Notes: generated from the sequence alone by a model not told the origin. Numbered from the stretch's first letter, positions 25,449 to 39,268 are shown. The stretch is 64,000 nt of DNA from Turbatrix aceti (GCA_963969345.1 OZ017770.1:1001246-1065245); one strand, 5' to 3'. Numbers and translations: made by a program.

Positions 25449-28400
25449 AAAAGCCAGATTGTTTGGTATATAGGGCTAAAGTTAAAAAGTTGATCGTATG
25501 ATTGCTGCCACCATCTGGAAATGTGTGTCGACGCGCAGGTTTGTGGAAAAATAGACACAGGCACAGGGAGACGACCCTGGACGAAAAGGAGGGTCGTAGT
25601 TCGGGCACTGGCTAAGCCAGGAGGGGTAGGGACACAAAGAAAATGAGGCAACAACGCTAACAGGAGGGAAAAAGATATTCCAAATAATACAAAGGCCATT
25701 AATTATGCCTGACAGTTTTGGTAAGAGATTTTGGGGTGGTTCTGGTGATGACCGTCGTTGCACAAGTAAACTGTCAGGTAACAAAATATATTAAACGTGT
25801 GTCCAAAAATTAAATTCATCACTCAAATATAAATGATGAAACGGAAATTCATTGGTAGTGAGACAGATGAGAGTAGTGTGAGGCGCAAATGTGATGGAAG
25901 GGCATAAAAAAATCGGAGACTGACTCTCAGGAGGCGCTTTTTACCCTTTCCCCACTCTCCTGACAACCTTTCCCAAAGCCAAGAAATTGAACCATCTCGC
26001 CTGGACATTCGACTTTTCTGGCGCATCCCGCAACGGCACTCTAGGATGGTGTTCGAGAGTACGCGTGCCATCTTTAGCAATAGGCGTGGCCGAGCTTTAT
26101 AGAGGTCTACTCTCAGGCCCGCCCCTCTCCTTGCGGTCCCGTTGACTCCTTGTATTCATAGCGGGCAGCGGACGCAGGTGTGTCCAATCAACGGACAAGG
26201 ACACAAGCCAGCTGCGCGCATTTCAAGGTGTGTACAAACTTTTACGGTAGGTGCCCGCAGGCGACAGAGCTGAAGACATGCAAAACGAATGGCACCAGTT
26301 GGCCCTTGGGCACAGAAGGTGTTGTCTTCGGTTAATTACTTGGCTCATGTCATCGTCTTGAGTGCATACGAATAAAACAATGCCTCAGGCGAACTACGGC
26401 AAAATGAACAAAAATTAGAAGTAGAAAAATGCGACAGTGCCGTCATAGGATGAAAATAGTGTCAACAGACAGAACGAAGACGAGCACCGTTGAAAGATAT
26501 TGAATGCTACACCGTAGGAGGTGTGCCGTCCGCCGCTGTCGGCAAAGCACACACGGCGATGCGGTGTGCTTGAGGCACGTCACATGCCGCTGAGCGCGTC
26601 CCAGATGCAATTTGCCTACTCCGAGGCTTGCATTCATGCGCAAGCTCGCCTCCAGCACGACGCATTCTTCAAGCTCGTTTAGTCCTGGGCACACGGCAAG
26701 CCACAGGGGCGCAAGGTCGTTAGAAGAAGAGCACACGGTGCCTGTGCCGTTGGGGACCGTTGAAAATTGAAATGAGTTTTCAGCTTCCTGGGTGCTTGAG
26801 TGCTAGTTCCTGAACGCATGAGTGCGAGCAACAACAATTTTATCAATCAGTGAAAAGACAGGATGCATTGTTCAAGGAATGAAGCAAAAAGGCCTAGCCT
26901 CTCCGTTAGTAAAGTCTTCGAATGTGAAGGTAAAAACAAGAGCCTCCATTTAGCGCTCCCTTGACGTGCTGTTTCATTAATTCCACAATGGCACTGAAGC
27001 ACCGCAGCGGCCTATTCTAAAACTTTGCCTTTGTCCTTACTATCTGCTCATCGGAGGATGACAGGTCCATGAATGCTTAAAGAAGCCTCCCCAAGGCACT
27101 TTGCTGTCAAAATGCCCTGAGACGGTGTCCCAAATCTTCCAAAGAAGGCAGTCAACCTTCTGTCCCCTCAGCAGCATCCCTCGCAGGATCAATGTGCGTC
27201 CATGGCTTGGGACATGCCTTGAGGCATTCAAAAAGGCATACGAAAGATAGATGAGTTCATCAGGGAAAAAAGACTGCCGGAAGCTTTGTTCCACCTTTTC
27301 GAGACCTCATTCCAAAATACGATGCCAGGGAAGAGAGTGCATAAGTTAAACGTCAAGAAAAATAGACGACGTCGACGACGTATACCAATGGAAGCGTAAC
27401 GAAAAAAATCTCGGTAGGATTAATGCAAAAAAACGCTTTTAGGCGCGGTGCTATGCGGTTCCAGGATTACAATAGTCGGCAAAGGCATGCAAGTTACGGC
27501 AGACAAAATAAGGCAAAAACATGACACAGCACAACGGTACACGCCATGGCCGGAACGCGAGACAATAAAAAATGAACAAATTACTATTTTGAGACCGGTA
27601 GAAAAGCCAGCCAAGAATTACCATCATTAACCGAACAAAAAAAGATAGCTACACGTATATGTTCCTCAGAAAATGACACAACCTAAGTTTTTGTCGCCAG
27701 ACAAGATATCCACGAAATTGAAAGAGAAAGGAGGATAAAAAATCAAAATCACCATCAGATGGTCGGTAGGGTAGTGAAAACGGGGATAGACAAGGCAGGT
27801 GGCGGTAGTGCATCAGCCCCTATCCAAGATTATGTTCGACATGTATAGCCCCCTTTCTTACTCTGACGAGATGCAGGAAGGCTGATAAAAAAAGGCAAAA
27901 ACAGGTATTTGACCAAGTCGGTACGCTTCTAGGATTCTACGAGCGTCGGTCATCACACGAAAATGCGGTCAGTCAGCTGGACCGAGCAACGACCGCTCCA
28001 AAATAGGCACCACTTCACTTTAGCGTGGATAAACGGTTCGACCGTCGTCGTTTTCCTTTTCTTTTTTCTAATTTTGACACGAAATGGATTTGGAAAGAGG
28101 CGCAAACACATCGTATCCACGACGCACGCATACCCTGCGTAAAAACCGTGATCCGGCGTGAGTGCCCTCCGGGCTCGACAGAAAGCAAGAGTGCGGAAGA
28201 AAAGGGAAAGTGAATGCGCAGGGGTAGACGGACACCTGAAATCGGTGTTTTGCATGTTCCTGTCTTGTGCACACTCATTTGGGATAATGAAAAAAGAATG
28301 GAAAGTAATTTTTGCACAAAATCATTGGCGGGCAAAAAAAGTTACAAGCGAATAACGGGGATGCGACATTCTTTAAATTGATTGGGCGTTTCAAATAGTA

Positions 28401-31400
28401 TCGAAAGTTAAATAAAAAGTATAATGAACTGAGGTCGTGACAGAAAGTCAGGCCAAGAACATAATCCATGTAAACTCATTTCGAGAGGGGTAACAACCGA
28501 CCGGAGACCAAACAACGGAGGAAGAGCCGAGTCAGGGCATTACGGTGAATTTTTGAGGGGTTTTAAAATCCTATGTTTCTTGTCAGGTTGCTACCAATCA
28601 CAAAAGACAAAAGGAGGTGAAAAATCCCTTGTCAAGTAAAAGTGAAAAATTGCCAAATATCGGTTGCATGCAAATTTTTATGCTAATTCGTGACATTCTT
28701 CGTCTGGTGAGGTTTGCTAGCTAATCTTGACAGATTTTTCGGCAGCCGAACCATCTCCATCCCCGAAAGCGATGAGCGAAGCAAACTCCAGGTCGTTGTT
28801 TATCGGGGCGTTTAATCTGACAGGCCAATAAAGGCATCAACGAGCTTAAGACCTAGGGACAGGGACACCACTACCACGAAAAAGGCATCATGCATGCCGT
28901 CCGCTATCAGGCAGAATCTTTCCTGCCCGTAGGACCGAAATAAGCGTCCCTGGTCAGTGATTCATAAAGTTGAGCAATACGCAAAAAAATACAGAGGCAT
29001 GGATTAGTTGTAGCAGCGCAGATATGCGATATAAGAAAGGAGAAAGAAAGGCAGGAAAGGAGTCGAGCAGATACTTCAAAATTTTACATTTAAATGTAGG
29101 TACCATCTGCTTCCGTTTTATTTGTTTCCATAATTCGCTATTTCTTCATCACTCATCTTTTGTTATTTAAAAGTGAGCGGCGTATGCCATGACTAGAAAA
29201 GAAGAAAGGAGAAGTGCCAGGTGTCAAAAGCGGCAAATCCATGCGCGCGTCTTCCTTTCCTCCTCCTGTCTGCCATTTTTGAAACAGAAATACTGTTGAG
29301 ACGGCTGACAACTATGGTAATGCAAACAAAGTTGGAAGCCGCGTGTGCGCGGATCCACTTGTCTGCCAAGACTTAGCAGCGGCTCACTTTGATGGGTTCT
29401 CGGATTGAAGGTGCAAAGCCGTTCAAGAGAGAGAAAGAACAATAAAACGACACCCGCTGCCAACCGGGTCGCATTGGTGTCGGTTAGATTGTTTTGGATG
29501 GAGATTGACTCTCTGCATGAGCTTTTAAAACTTTTTGATTTCTGCGCCCCCCGTGAGTAAGACAATGAAGGTAAAAGTGACAAAGCAGCCGGCTGCAAGA
29601 TACCTGGGGTGCAAAGTCAAGGTGGCAAAAAAAGGTAGCGATCGTAATTGAACTCTGGTGACCTCGTTAATTGCTTGCAACAGACACCTCAAATGTGTCG
29701 TCTTAACCTCTCCATGCGAACAACAGCACCTCCCGTCTCATTTAATAAAAAAAGTCGCCTGTGATGGTCGTTTTGGGAAAATGCGTAGTAAAATTGAGCA
29801 ACCGGTAGCAGCAGGCGCGCCATGTGTGTGCGTTATTGGGGATAAGATCCGATGATTGCCATACTTGCAACTAGTCTTAGGACCAGACGCCAGGTCAAGT
29901 CCGGCCAGTAGACACCGTACGCCCAAGAAGGGAGAAACAGGGGTAACAACAATCTTCGACAAATGTCCAAATAAATAGGATTGCATGGGACAAGGAGATT
30001 GAATGACGGATTACCTCTCATTTGCCGCAAGTGATTCACTCATTTGACCCACTCAATCCAAATTACCACTAAACATCTTCGTAAAAAGCTTATAATCGTG
30101 CGGGTTCGAATTGCGCTACGACGATGTAATATTTGCATACACGGCAGATGGGATTTGCGCACACATTTGTAGGTAAGCCAAAATGTAAGCGTTGCAGAAA
30201 AAAATCGAAGAAAAGACAAAGTGACAGCTGTGTCGGATTTGCCCAAGAATCTTCCAAGATGCCAAGTTGTCGTCTGGTCGTAACACCTGAATGTTTGAAC
30301 AGACGCTACAACCGTAGCATCCGTAATTATGATATTCAGAGCGTTGGTGACAACTGCTCATACAAAAGAGGAGTTAATTAGGCAAGGGACCTCAGCGTGC
30401 CCTCGACGCATCTTTTACACTTGTCCCCGTTAATCGGGTGTATTGTTTCAGGTTGTTATTATTATGGCACATGTCGAACAGGAAGACAATTGAATAATGA
30501 GACGTTAGAGAAACGAATGAGTGTTTGCGCGATTTTTTTGCGCTTATTCAAGTAGTACAATTTGGTATGAAACAGTTGCATTGGCGTGCAAGGTGGTAAG
30601 GTGTAGTATTACTGTAGACACTTGATCGGGGTCAATTAGAATACCACTTCACTCTCGAGCCTTCCTGGCGTGGACGATCCATGACAATTAGCAGTGATCA
30701 TTGCAAGTGTATACAAAAGATGTTTCTGTGTTTATGCTCGGTGTGAGAGGGACCAATTTGGGATAGGATTTGGGGAAAAGCGTCATAAAAAAAAGTTTTA
30801 CGAAAGTTAACACTGAGTACACAGGAAGGCGATGGGCAACGCCGGCAGTGGTCTGCCGTTACCGATGACTGGAAGCTCGTATAGGGGGAGGGTTTATTGC
30901 AAACACGTGTATGTTGAAAAACAACGGATTGAGTGAGTGTTGGAGTTAAAAAAGTATGTTTGGAAAAGCGTGTGCATAGAATGGGGGGATTGTTGTGGAA
31001 GAAATAGGGGGAGAATGGTCATTCGAGGTCCGGTTGGCTGGTACCTCAATCCAGACTATTACTAAAAGTTTGTGGTCGACCAAGGCGTCTTAGCCTCAAT
31101 TCGCGTGTGCCACCGGCCTATAGATCAGCGCAAAATCCGTCTCACTCTGCGTTGATCGTTCATCGCCAATCACAGGTATTATGTCAATGAGCCCTTTCAC
31201 GCAAAAACCGTTTTATGCCTCTGACAGCAGTGTACCACGTTTTCTTAACCTATTTCAGGTGTTGGTAGTTGTTGCACGATTAGAAGAGATTTAAGGCGAC
31301 TTCCCGCAGTGATCCCTCTTTTTCTGAATACATAAAAATAGTCGGTAACAAAAAAATGAGGACAAAAGCTTGAACAACGATATCCACCCCGAAATGCGTA

Positions 31401-32802
31401 AAAAATACCGACGGATGCGCAACGAAAAGCTCGATTGACAGCTGGCAGGAGAAGAAGTTGTTGCGCAAAATGTAGGCATATTTATCGATGACATCGTTCG
31501 CGAGAAAAATCATTGGCCCCAAAAAACAGGTGCATAGGACGGAGAATGGGAAGAAAAGATTGCGGTTTTTTTCGAAAAAAACAAGTGTATAAAAATTCTT
31601 TTTTTTGCAGAGGAAGAAAAAAGAACGATCAAGAGGTTATGGTTGTAAGGGGGACAGGCAATTGAGGTACTCTTACAAAAAATGAACATACGGTTGTTGA
31701 CCATTGCATAATTAATGTCAGGAATACGGCATTGTCTTTGAAGAGGGTTTCGGTTTAACCTCTGCCGTAACATGCATGTCATCATTAAAAAAAGAGAAGT
31801 CAAGTCACAACCTTGTTGCGCGCACAACAAAGCCTGCGCATCCTAAATCGCTTACCCTCTCGCGAGAATTCATTACGCAGCTTTTTTCTTTTATTCGTTC
31901 CGAACTCATTGCGCATTGTGCACGATAGCAGGCAGTGCCATCAATCCGACTCAATATGCTGTGACCGGGTGTGGCCTTCTGTTGTCCCACACCGCCACAG
32001 GTCGCCTCTGCCGATGATGGCAAGGATGAACCTCTGGCGGCATCAGTCACCTGTTCAGGTACATCATAAATGCAAAACAAAGGATACAACATCATTAATC
32101 AAGATCTGTCTGTCAGTTACAAAAGATACGATGTCCACAAAAAATAGACAAAGTGCTCTTTGAGCTGTGGACTGCGCCTACTTGCGAATACCGTAGGAGA
32201 ATCTGAAAAATATATTTTAATCCCCCGAGAGAGTCAAGGTGCCTTCAAAATTGGATTCCAAGTCAGGCCAATCAAAAAAGTCAGTACCATGCAGAAGAGA
32301 GCAAAATGTCAGGAATGAGATAAAGTTAAAGAAGCCCCACACGCACACAAATACGATTTGATTTTCGACACAGCACAAGCCAGCCGTCATTGGCACCACA
32401 AATGTTGCTTGGTTGTTTGGCATGACAAGTCAGAGTCATGCAATGGCCTAAAACTTCGGTTATGACGAAGAGAGAAGCGCAAATTTTAGTCGGTGCTACC
32501 AATGGCACCCTCAGGAGATTCTCGTCCCTTTCGGAGTAAAAGGCAGCGCGTCAACACGAAAATGGGTCTCAATTCACAGGAGACTTCTATTCGGTTAGCC
32601 GGTGCCAATTTAAGTACAGATTGATGAACACAATTGTGTGAATTTTAGAGTATGAGTAACTATGCCAGAAATTCTGGGGGAAAATATTACAAAAAAATTT
32701 GAAAGAACGAAAAGTGATATGTTATTTTCGTGTCGTGAACATCAAAAATAATGAACTAAGCAATGCGATGTTTTTTATGCACAACAAAGCAAATTCCAAT
32801 TC
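25449..32802. other. 7.4 kb gene desert upstream of zag-1
   Basis: No gene with domain, splice logic or sustained codon structure was found on either strand. Locally GC-rich blocks stand out (for example 26,520-26,760 and 27,040-27,300), and frames there read weakly like decayed ankyrin repeats (LAPLWLAV, GRTLILRG). No tRNA or miRNA hairpin was convincingly seen. The position next to a developmental transcription factor suggests cis-regulatory DNA. Confidence 0.4.
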
Positions 32803-33649
32803 ATGAAGCCGTTCTTCATTTTCTTGCGTCGTTATTCATCCCACCTGTCAGGTAATGACTTATTTATGCTTTGAAAGTCTTAATTAAATGATTTAGAGCT
32901 CAAGAATGTGAAATGCCAGATCACTGGATGCAAGCAAAATGTCGGAGTTATGCTGTTGAATCGTCCACGCGCATTTAACTCGCTCAACTCAGAGTTGATG
33001 TCCGAGCTTGCGATTTCCATCGACCTTTTGACCAAGGATGATTCGATTTCAGCACTTGTCATTGCGAGTTCATCGCCGAGAGCTTTTTCTATCGGCGCCG
33101 ACATCAAGGAGATGCTCGGTGACTCGTTCGACGCAGATGCTTTCCTCAACGACTGGTCGGCTATTTCAAGGTGTAAGAAGCCCATCATTGCGGCTGTCAA
33201 TGGCTATGCATTCGGCGGTGGATGTGAAATTGCAATGGCATGCGATATCATTCTCGCAGGTGAAACGGCAACTTTTTCGCAACCCGAAATAAACATCGGT
33301 ACTATTCCTGGATTTGGTGGTACCCAGCGATTGCCGCGATACGTCGGAAAATCCCTTGCAATGGAAATGATTCTTACCGGCTGTCGGATTACTGCGCGTG
33401 AGGCTTTGCAAAGCGGATTGGTGTCCAGCATTCATCCAAACAATCGTGTTCTCTCGGCAGCAATTGAGCTCGGCGAACGCATTGCAAGTCAACGAACTTC
33501 GCTTCAGGCTATCGCCATCAAGGAACTCATTAACCACTCCTACGAAGTCACGCTTCATCAGGGCATTAAGTTTCAAGACATCAAGTGAGTTTTTATTGTT
33601 CAAATTCGTCATGCAATTGCTCTTTTTTAGGCAGCGGGTTGTTTTTTAA
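32803..33649 (+). CDS. Mitochondrial enoyl-CoA hydratase (ECHS1-like), C-terminally shortened
   Basis: Three exons, 32803-32851, 32897-33584 and 33631-33649, giving 251 residues. The first exon encodes a short arginine/serine-rich presequence (MKPFFIFLRRYSSHLS) typical of mitochondrial import. The crotonase core is complete up to the active site: the oxyanion-hole segments FSIGADIKEM and NGYAFGGGCE, and both catalytic glutamates (E127 in GGGCE, E147 in QPEINIGT), 20 residues apart as in rat ECHS1 (E144/E164). IPGFGGTQRLPRYVGKSLAMEMILTG fits ECHS1. After QGIKFQDIK, however, the last exon adds only QRVVF before a stop, so about 25-30 C-terminal residues of the family (the F-T-DRKEGM-AF-KR helix) are absent, and no frame downstream restores them. 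An AATAAA lies at 33706. The reaction would be hydration of 2-enoyl-CoA in beta-oxidation and branched-chain amino acid breakdown. Confidence 0.88.
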
Positions 33650-36600
33650 CCTTGATTCTTCATAAGCCATCGTGTTGTATATTTGCGTCTCCTTTGACTA
33701 TGTCAAATAAATGATACACCCTCTGGCTCTTCGAAGCGGTCTTCTAACATGCAAATAGTCATCGTATGACTACAAATTGTCAATTGAGGCCTGATTGCTA
33801 GGATTCTTCGGCGTGCGGAAGTGGATTTCGTGACAACGACGTCTGTGCACCGGCTCGCATAGACCACTCCTTTGTCGGTGTTTGTGGAAGAGCCTTGCTA
33901 CCGTATACCACCGGCCACGGTGGACACTTTGTTGCATTTTGGGCCGACACGAAAAAAAGGAATACGAGCGGGAGAGGGGCTACCCATCACAAATCTCCGC
34001 TGGGAGAAAGCCTCTTCCAGACACTTTGTTGGCCACCAAAATTTACCATTCTCAAAATTATGGCATACGCTTACAAATTTTGCGCCGGTCGTCAAAGTTT
34101 GACGGAGAATCAACAAGAAAGTAATGTATTCCCGCGGGTGTGCCTTCTCGATATGCCAAAAGACAAGTAAGCCGAGGAGGTAAACGATTGTCGAGTTTTG
34201 TCTTGCCTCGGCAAAGTGCCACGGCGGTGTGTCGGCTTTACGAGTCCCAAGAGGTCGATTGCCGAAGCCGTCATGCCGCCCCGCAAAGGTTATCCCGGAT
34301 GCGTTATTTTTGCGCACAACCTTCGTCGAGGGACCGATAAGTTGCGCATTGACAGAAGCATCACATCATGAATAACGACTTGCTCCTTCTGTTTAACGGG
34401 CTATTTTGCATCACAATACACACGATGCACGACTTAGTCTGATCGTTAACGGTAATGTCTATTGAGTGATTCCTTTTGTCTGCCTGGTACCGCTACCGCT
34501 AGGGCTACGATGACGGGAATTGAGTGAGGATGCCTTTTCGCGCATCGTATCGTGCCTTACAAAAGCGGGTTCATAAAATTCAGCAGGAACAAAGAAAACC
34601 CTGCGCGTGTCGTTTGTGTTGCATTGCCGAAACGCAACATTTTGGCGGTTTTCCGACAGGTGGCGGATCTCACTTTAAATTTCAATTTTACGAGCTAGAC
34701 TGCGTTGTCGGTAAAAGGGTATTAAAAAAATTCTGTTTTGCATTTTTGAAAGTCAAGGCAAAACATGTGGCAAAAGTGTGACAAAAGTGGCAATGCATTC
34801 ATTTTACAATTGTAACTTTGATCAAAGGCAAGGATAAAGTCGGCAGATGGCACTGTCGCGTGCTACTTGACCTTTGTCATGTCGGGTAAACGCTTCCTCA
34901 CCCTGGTGGGGCGCCTTAAAGCTGTCACCGTTTCAAAAGGAGAAAAGACACCATACGACTGATGATTCGTCAACCTGAAGTTTTTTAACTTTGCTTGACG
35001 ACAGCCATGGATAGAAAGAAGGTTCTGTCTCTTGTATGCATTTTAGGGCCAGACTTTAATTCGAGGCACATGTACGGTAACTTGGTAGTGAGTGAGTGAT
35101 CATCATGCAAAATGCAGGGGGAAAAGATACTGCGTGTCGCAAACAACCGGATGGCTTGCGTGCTTAGTCCTGAATTGAACGGATAATTGAACAAGGCACC
35201 GCACCGGAAAGCAGTCGGCGTCTTCATTTCTTTAACCCCCAAAATCACGGACAATGAATAAAAAATTCAAAACCGACAACGAAGCACCAGTGCTACCAGC
35301 ATCATTGTCAATTGTCAGACAAGCTAAATTAGCCGTCGTTTCAGATGTTGTTTCCGGTGGTAAAATTGCAAATCACAAAGTTGGTGCAATGTTTCCGCTT
35401 GTAAAAAGTTACTCTTCTTTAAAAGTAAAATGAAGCTGATATAAATTTGTAGTTGTACAGTTGCATTATTCAAAGTCAAAGTGAATGCATGCATGAGGGA
35501 CTGTTACCAAAAAACACGTAAAAATATCGTGTTGTGTTTACATGAGAATTGTTTACGCAACAATCAAATCGACATTTAGTTTATCAACCAATCAGTCTTT
35601 GTAATAATAACTGTCAGTGTTTCTTTCCTTAAACTTTAAAAAACATTTTGTAAACGTTACAATATAAAGAATCCAGTACGATTATTTGCACATAAAATTG
35701 GTAGCCATTTAGATTTTTTTAAAAAGAAAGCAAAGCCATTTAGTACAAAGCCATAAGGATGGAAGTATTGTGGTCTTTGTATTTTCATGCTTATTGCCGC
35801 TGACATGTGTATGCCTTTATTAACTTTCAGATGTAAATGCAAAACGTAATCATAACGTTGAAAAACGTTATAACGTAGACAGACGATAACTGTCATCTAG
35901 TCCGAGTTCACAAAAAAACCAAAGCATCCCGTACGATATGCTCATCATAGTTTAGAAATAGCCCGACGTGATACTGTCAACATAACGACGAATTAGAATA
36001 TGACATAAGGGGAAAGGACCACGTTTACGTTGTCATACAGTCAGTATCGGATACCGAAGGGAGTCGCCAAGAACTTCCACGATAAAGAAGCCAAGACACC
36101 GCAAACAACATCGAACACTGGTGTACCTGTAATGTAAAAACATTGTACTATTTTTTACTTATCGATTACGTACTCTTGATCAACGCCCAAAAAAATCCAA
36201 AGATAATAAGCACATAATAGTAACAGAGGATCTTCGAAGTCCGCGTCGCCATCCAGCGACAGAGGTAGACGTTGTCGACTTTTTTTAGAAAGGTAATAGT
36301 AATGGTGCAGGTGTGCTCGGACCGTCAGATCGTACAATCTGCCATACCTAACAGTCATTCCTGTCTCGTTCACTTTCGTTGAAGCCCACCGCTGCAATAC
36401 GATCCATCCAAAAACACAACGAAAATAAAAAAAAATACGCCGCCGAGGCCGAGACATGACAAGTTTTGAACGATCGTCTTGCTAATACGCGACTAACGAC
36501 AGTGTCGTTACGACACCCGTGAGCTGTTTTTTTCGGCAAAAAAATCTCACTTGGCAGCCGGCGACTGACGGTTTTTGGTGTCAAACGAACGGAAATTAAT

Positions 36601-36996
36601 TGGAAGCCGGTGATGGGTTTTGGGCAACTTCATTCGGGGCTGTGAATAAATGTTCGTTCCAATTATTAAAGAGAAGCCATTTACATGATTTTGATTATAA
36701 TCGAAAATGTTTTTTTGTGAATTAGAAACAGAAATGAGCAACAAATGAATGTTTGGTTGTCGGTTGTGACGACCGTAGAAAAACAGCTATGAAACAATAA
36801 TCAATCCTAGAATTTCAAATTCTGATTTTTCCGTTCCTGCAATTCAGAACAGAAAAATCGGCTGCACTATTTTGAACAAAATTGCATCGATGATACCATA
36901 AAAAACTTTTTTAACATTGACATTCAACAAACAAACAAACACAATCAATCAAGCCCAACGTGAGAAATCAATGTTGTGAACATCAGGTAAAGCGCC
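33650..36996. other. 3.3 kb intergenic, no recognised gene
   Basis: The interval starts with the hydratase 3'UTR and polyadenylation signal AATAAA (33706-33711) and ends with the 3' flank of the minus-strand acetyltransferase gene. Overlapping short frames at 33.9-34.3 kb and 36.15-36.46 kb were examined; they lack domains, and their possible introns break the frame. Nothing supportable is seen. Confidence 0.4.
33706..33711 (+). terminator. Polyadenylation signal of the enoyl-CoA hydratase gene
   Basis: AATAAA 57 nt after the stop codon, on the coding strand. Confidence 0.6.
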
Positions 36997-39268
36997 TCAC
37001 TCGTTCGAAATCATCGCGTGCGGTCGCTTGATGGCAATGAGGGGATCGCTATTGCTATCCCTGTTAAAAGCAAATCCAAGCTCTTGAACCTCCCGTCGCA
37101 ATGGCAGGCACTCCGGACACTCCATATCCGTGCACTTGCATTCCAGAACTTTTCTGAGCCTCCCATCTCGAATATCGAGCCAATCGTCAGGAACTTCCTC
37201 GCAAGGCGCAACGGGCACAGTGATGGGCTTACACAGCTCGCCAGGTTTGAGGCACGGCTTGCACTTGAAGACGCCATTCTTTCCCGACTCGAAGTCTTTG
37301 GCGCATTTGAAGGAAATGACTTCTGCAGCTCGACAACCTTCAAACTCCGCACAACACTCAATTTCGGGTTTGTGAGTTTCAAAGCAGGACACACATCTTC
37401 GGTAGAAAACGTTTTCTTTTTCTTTTTCGTCCGCCAGGTCTTCGAGAAATGTTCCCTTGATGCAAAGTGTTGCGTATTTGGCGCTGTCCAAGTTGTGAAA
37501 CTGCAGTTTAGATTCTTTGCAGAACTGCAGGAACACCAGTCGATTGGCCATGACGCCGTATTGACCCCACTCGGGCTCATCGTCCAGATAGGGAAAACGC
37601 CTGTGGACTTCGGGTTTCTTGAGCGTGATGCAGAAGAGATTTTTGCCATGGTTCTTCAGCGTTGATTTCATTTCCGTTTTGAACTCGTTTGCGGAGATTT
37701 TCATCGGATCCCTGAAATCCATCAAAATTCATATATTTTCAAGCAAATTGGAAAAACTTACTTTTCAGTGACGAACTGATTGATGGCTTCATACATCACG
37801 TCGCCTGCGCAGTACGGCACCGGAAGCTGGTAGTCCTCAGCGGCATCGATTTCAGACACCTTGCTGTCCATCGTATGGAAGGTCTCGACAATGTTCTTGT
37901 TTTTTGCATCCGTGAGCAGATCGTTGTACCACTGCAAAAGTGATTTTTCGTCCAAGTTACTTGAAGGACGGAGGTTGAACACGTAATCATCGTTTTCGGG
38001 CGGAGGACGGGCCCAAATGTAGGCCTTCTCGAATCCCCGATGCCGGACATAGTCGAGGTAGGAGTTGATGATGCGGAAATTGAAATGCCGACGATAACGA
38101 GCCAGGCACTGAACGGTATCGAGGTAAGCAACGTAAATCGTGTTCTTGTTCGACTCGGGACAGTCGGGACCGTACTCGTAGCAGTACATGACGAAGAACA
38201 AGACGTCGCGTTCATCCGCGTGGCAGTAGACGGTGATGCACCGCGATCGGTAAGGCATCTGTTCAGGCAAAGACGAGATCAATTCGCGAACCTTTGGATC
38301 GATCATGTCCTCCTTTCGGATATTCGCTGCGACACGCACGGTGATCGGAAAGTTCAGAAGATTTGCATCCCTTATATTTTGACCCTTGATACAGTCCGTC
38401 ATGTAATCGGTCAACTCGGATTCGCCGAGAGCAGGAGGCCAAAGTCCGCCAGCTAAAAAAAGCTGTAAAGAACAAAAAACACAGAAAAAAATGTACTCAC
38501 GGTCACCGTTAAGGTAGGGGAAGAGAGGCATGCGGATTTCGTAGGTTTTTCCGGTTATCATTCCGAAAGTAAGGCAGAACGTGCAGATGTACTGGTGACC
38601 AGAAACCAAAGGCTCAAAGGTGACACACGTGACGTGGGCATTAGCGCCGCAAGAGAAACAGGTCACCGTCTTGACAGGCTCGTCTGGGGTCAACGTAGAC
38701 GGCGTTCGATCCTTTGGCATTTGGAAGGATTTGATACCTCCGTGGGTGTCGTGGAAGGTGATGGTTTTGGATCGTCTTCGCTTCTTGAAGCAAGCCAGGC
38801 ATGCGTAGAAGTCATCACCGGTTCCCACAGTCGAAGTATGACAAGTCGCAGACGGCTGCGTGTCAGTGAACTTGTAATACTGGGCACCGGAAGGAATCAG
38901 ACAGCGTTCCTTACGAGCACTGCAGATAATTGTCTGCTTCTGGTAAAGAGCATTTTCGTTACAGAAACACGTGCCCAGTTCGGATTCGTCAAATTCGGGG
39001 TCGAGTTTGAAGCGGTTCGCAACGTGTTCGTACTCCGCCTAAAATCAGATAAAAAATAAATCAAATTCATCAAAAGCAAAAGAAAACTTACCCTTGAGTT
39101 GGCATGCGAATAGCAGAATTGCTCAGCACAGAGAAGCAACGGTTCTTTGAATTCGTTGTGCTTGATGATCATGAATTTCTTCATTGCCGTAAGAACATTT
39201 GGGCGGGCAATGTGTTCATCTTGCACTTTCTTGTGCCACGTACTGTGCCGAACATTGGTTTTAAGCAT
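36997..39268 (-). CDS. Divergent CBP/p300-like histone acetyltransferase
   Basis: Four exons, 39268-39092, 39038-38501, 38452-37762 and 37711-36997, giving 706 residues. The start is a half bromodomain: HNEFKEPLLLCAEQFCYSHANSR aligns with the p300 segment around its acetyl-lysine asparagine, but the first helices are missing. A cysteine-rich RING/PHD-like region follows (~80-230), then a KAT11-type HAT domain: YVAYLDTV, SYLDYVRHRGFEKAYIWARPP, NDDYVFNLRP and LLQWYNDLL match p300 in order. The residues equivalent to p300 W1436 and Y1467 are present (about W385, Y414); the LDS loop reads LDT. A diverged cysteine-rich tail occupies the ZZ position. TAZ1, KIX, TAZ2 and NCBD are absent. An acceptor at 39290 and open frame above the ATG allow a missed upstream exon or trans-splicing. 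A reduced paralogue like C. elegans cbp-2/3 is likely. Confidence 0.82.

Noticed and set aside
30095..30125. tRNA B-box-like GGGTTCGAATTGC
   Set aside because: No A box, acceptor stem or anticodon arm could be fitted around it.
33872..34317. Several overlapping open frames on both strands
   Set aside because: Frames overlap in all phases with no domain or codon bias, typical of a locally stop-poor, more GC-rich patch.
36155..36457. 100-codon minus-strand frame beginning MSRPRRR with a hydrophobic end
   Set aside because: The natural-looking 47-nt intron inside it shifts the frame to an early stop, and the unspliced protein resembles no family.
37018..37665. 215-codon plus-strand frame antisense to the acetyltransferase-like gene
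   Set aside because: It mirrors the minus-strand coding exon and has no recognisable domain, whereas the minus strand aligns with p300.
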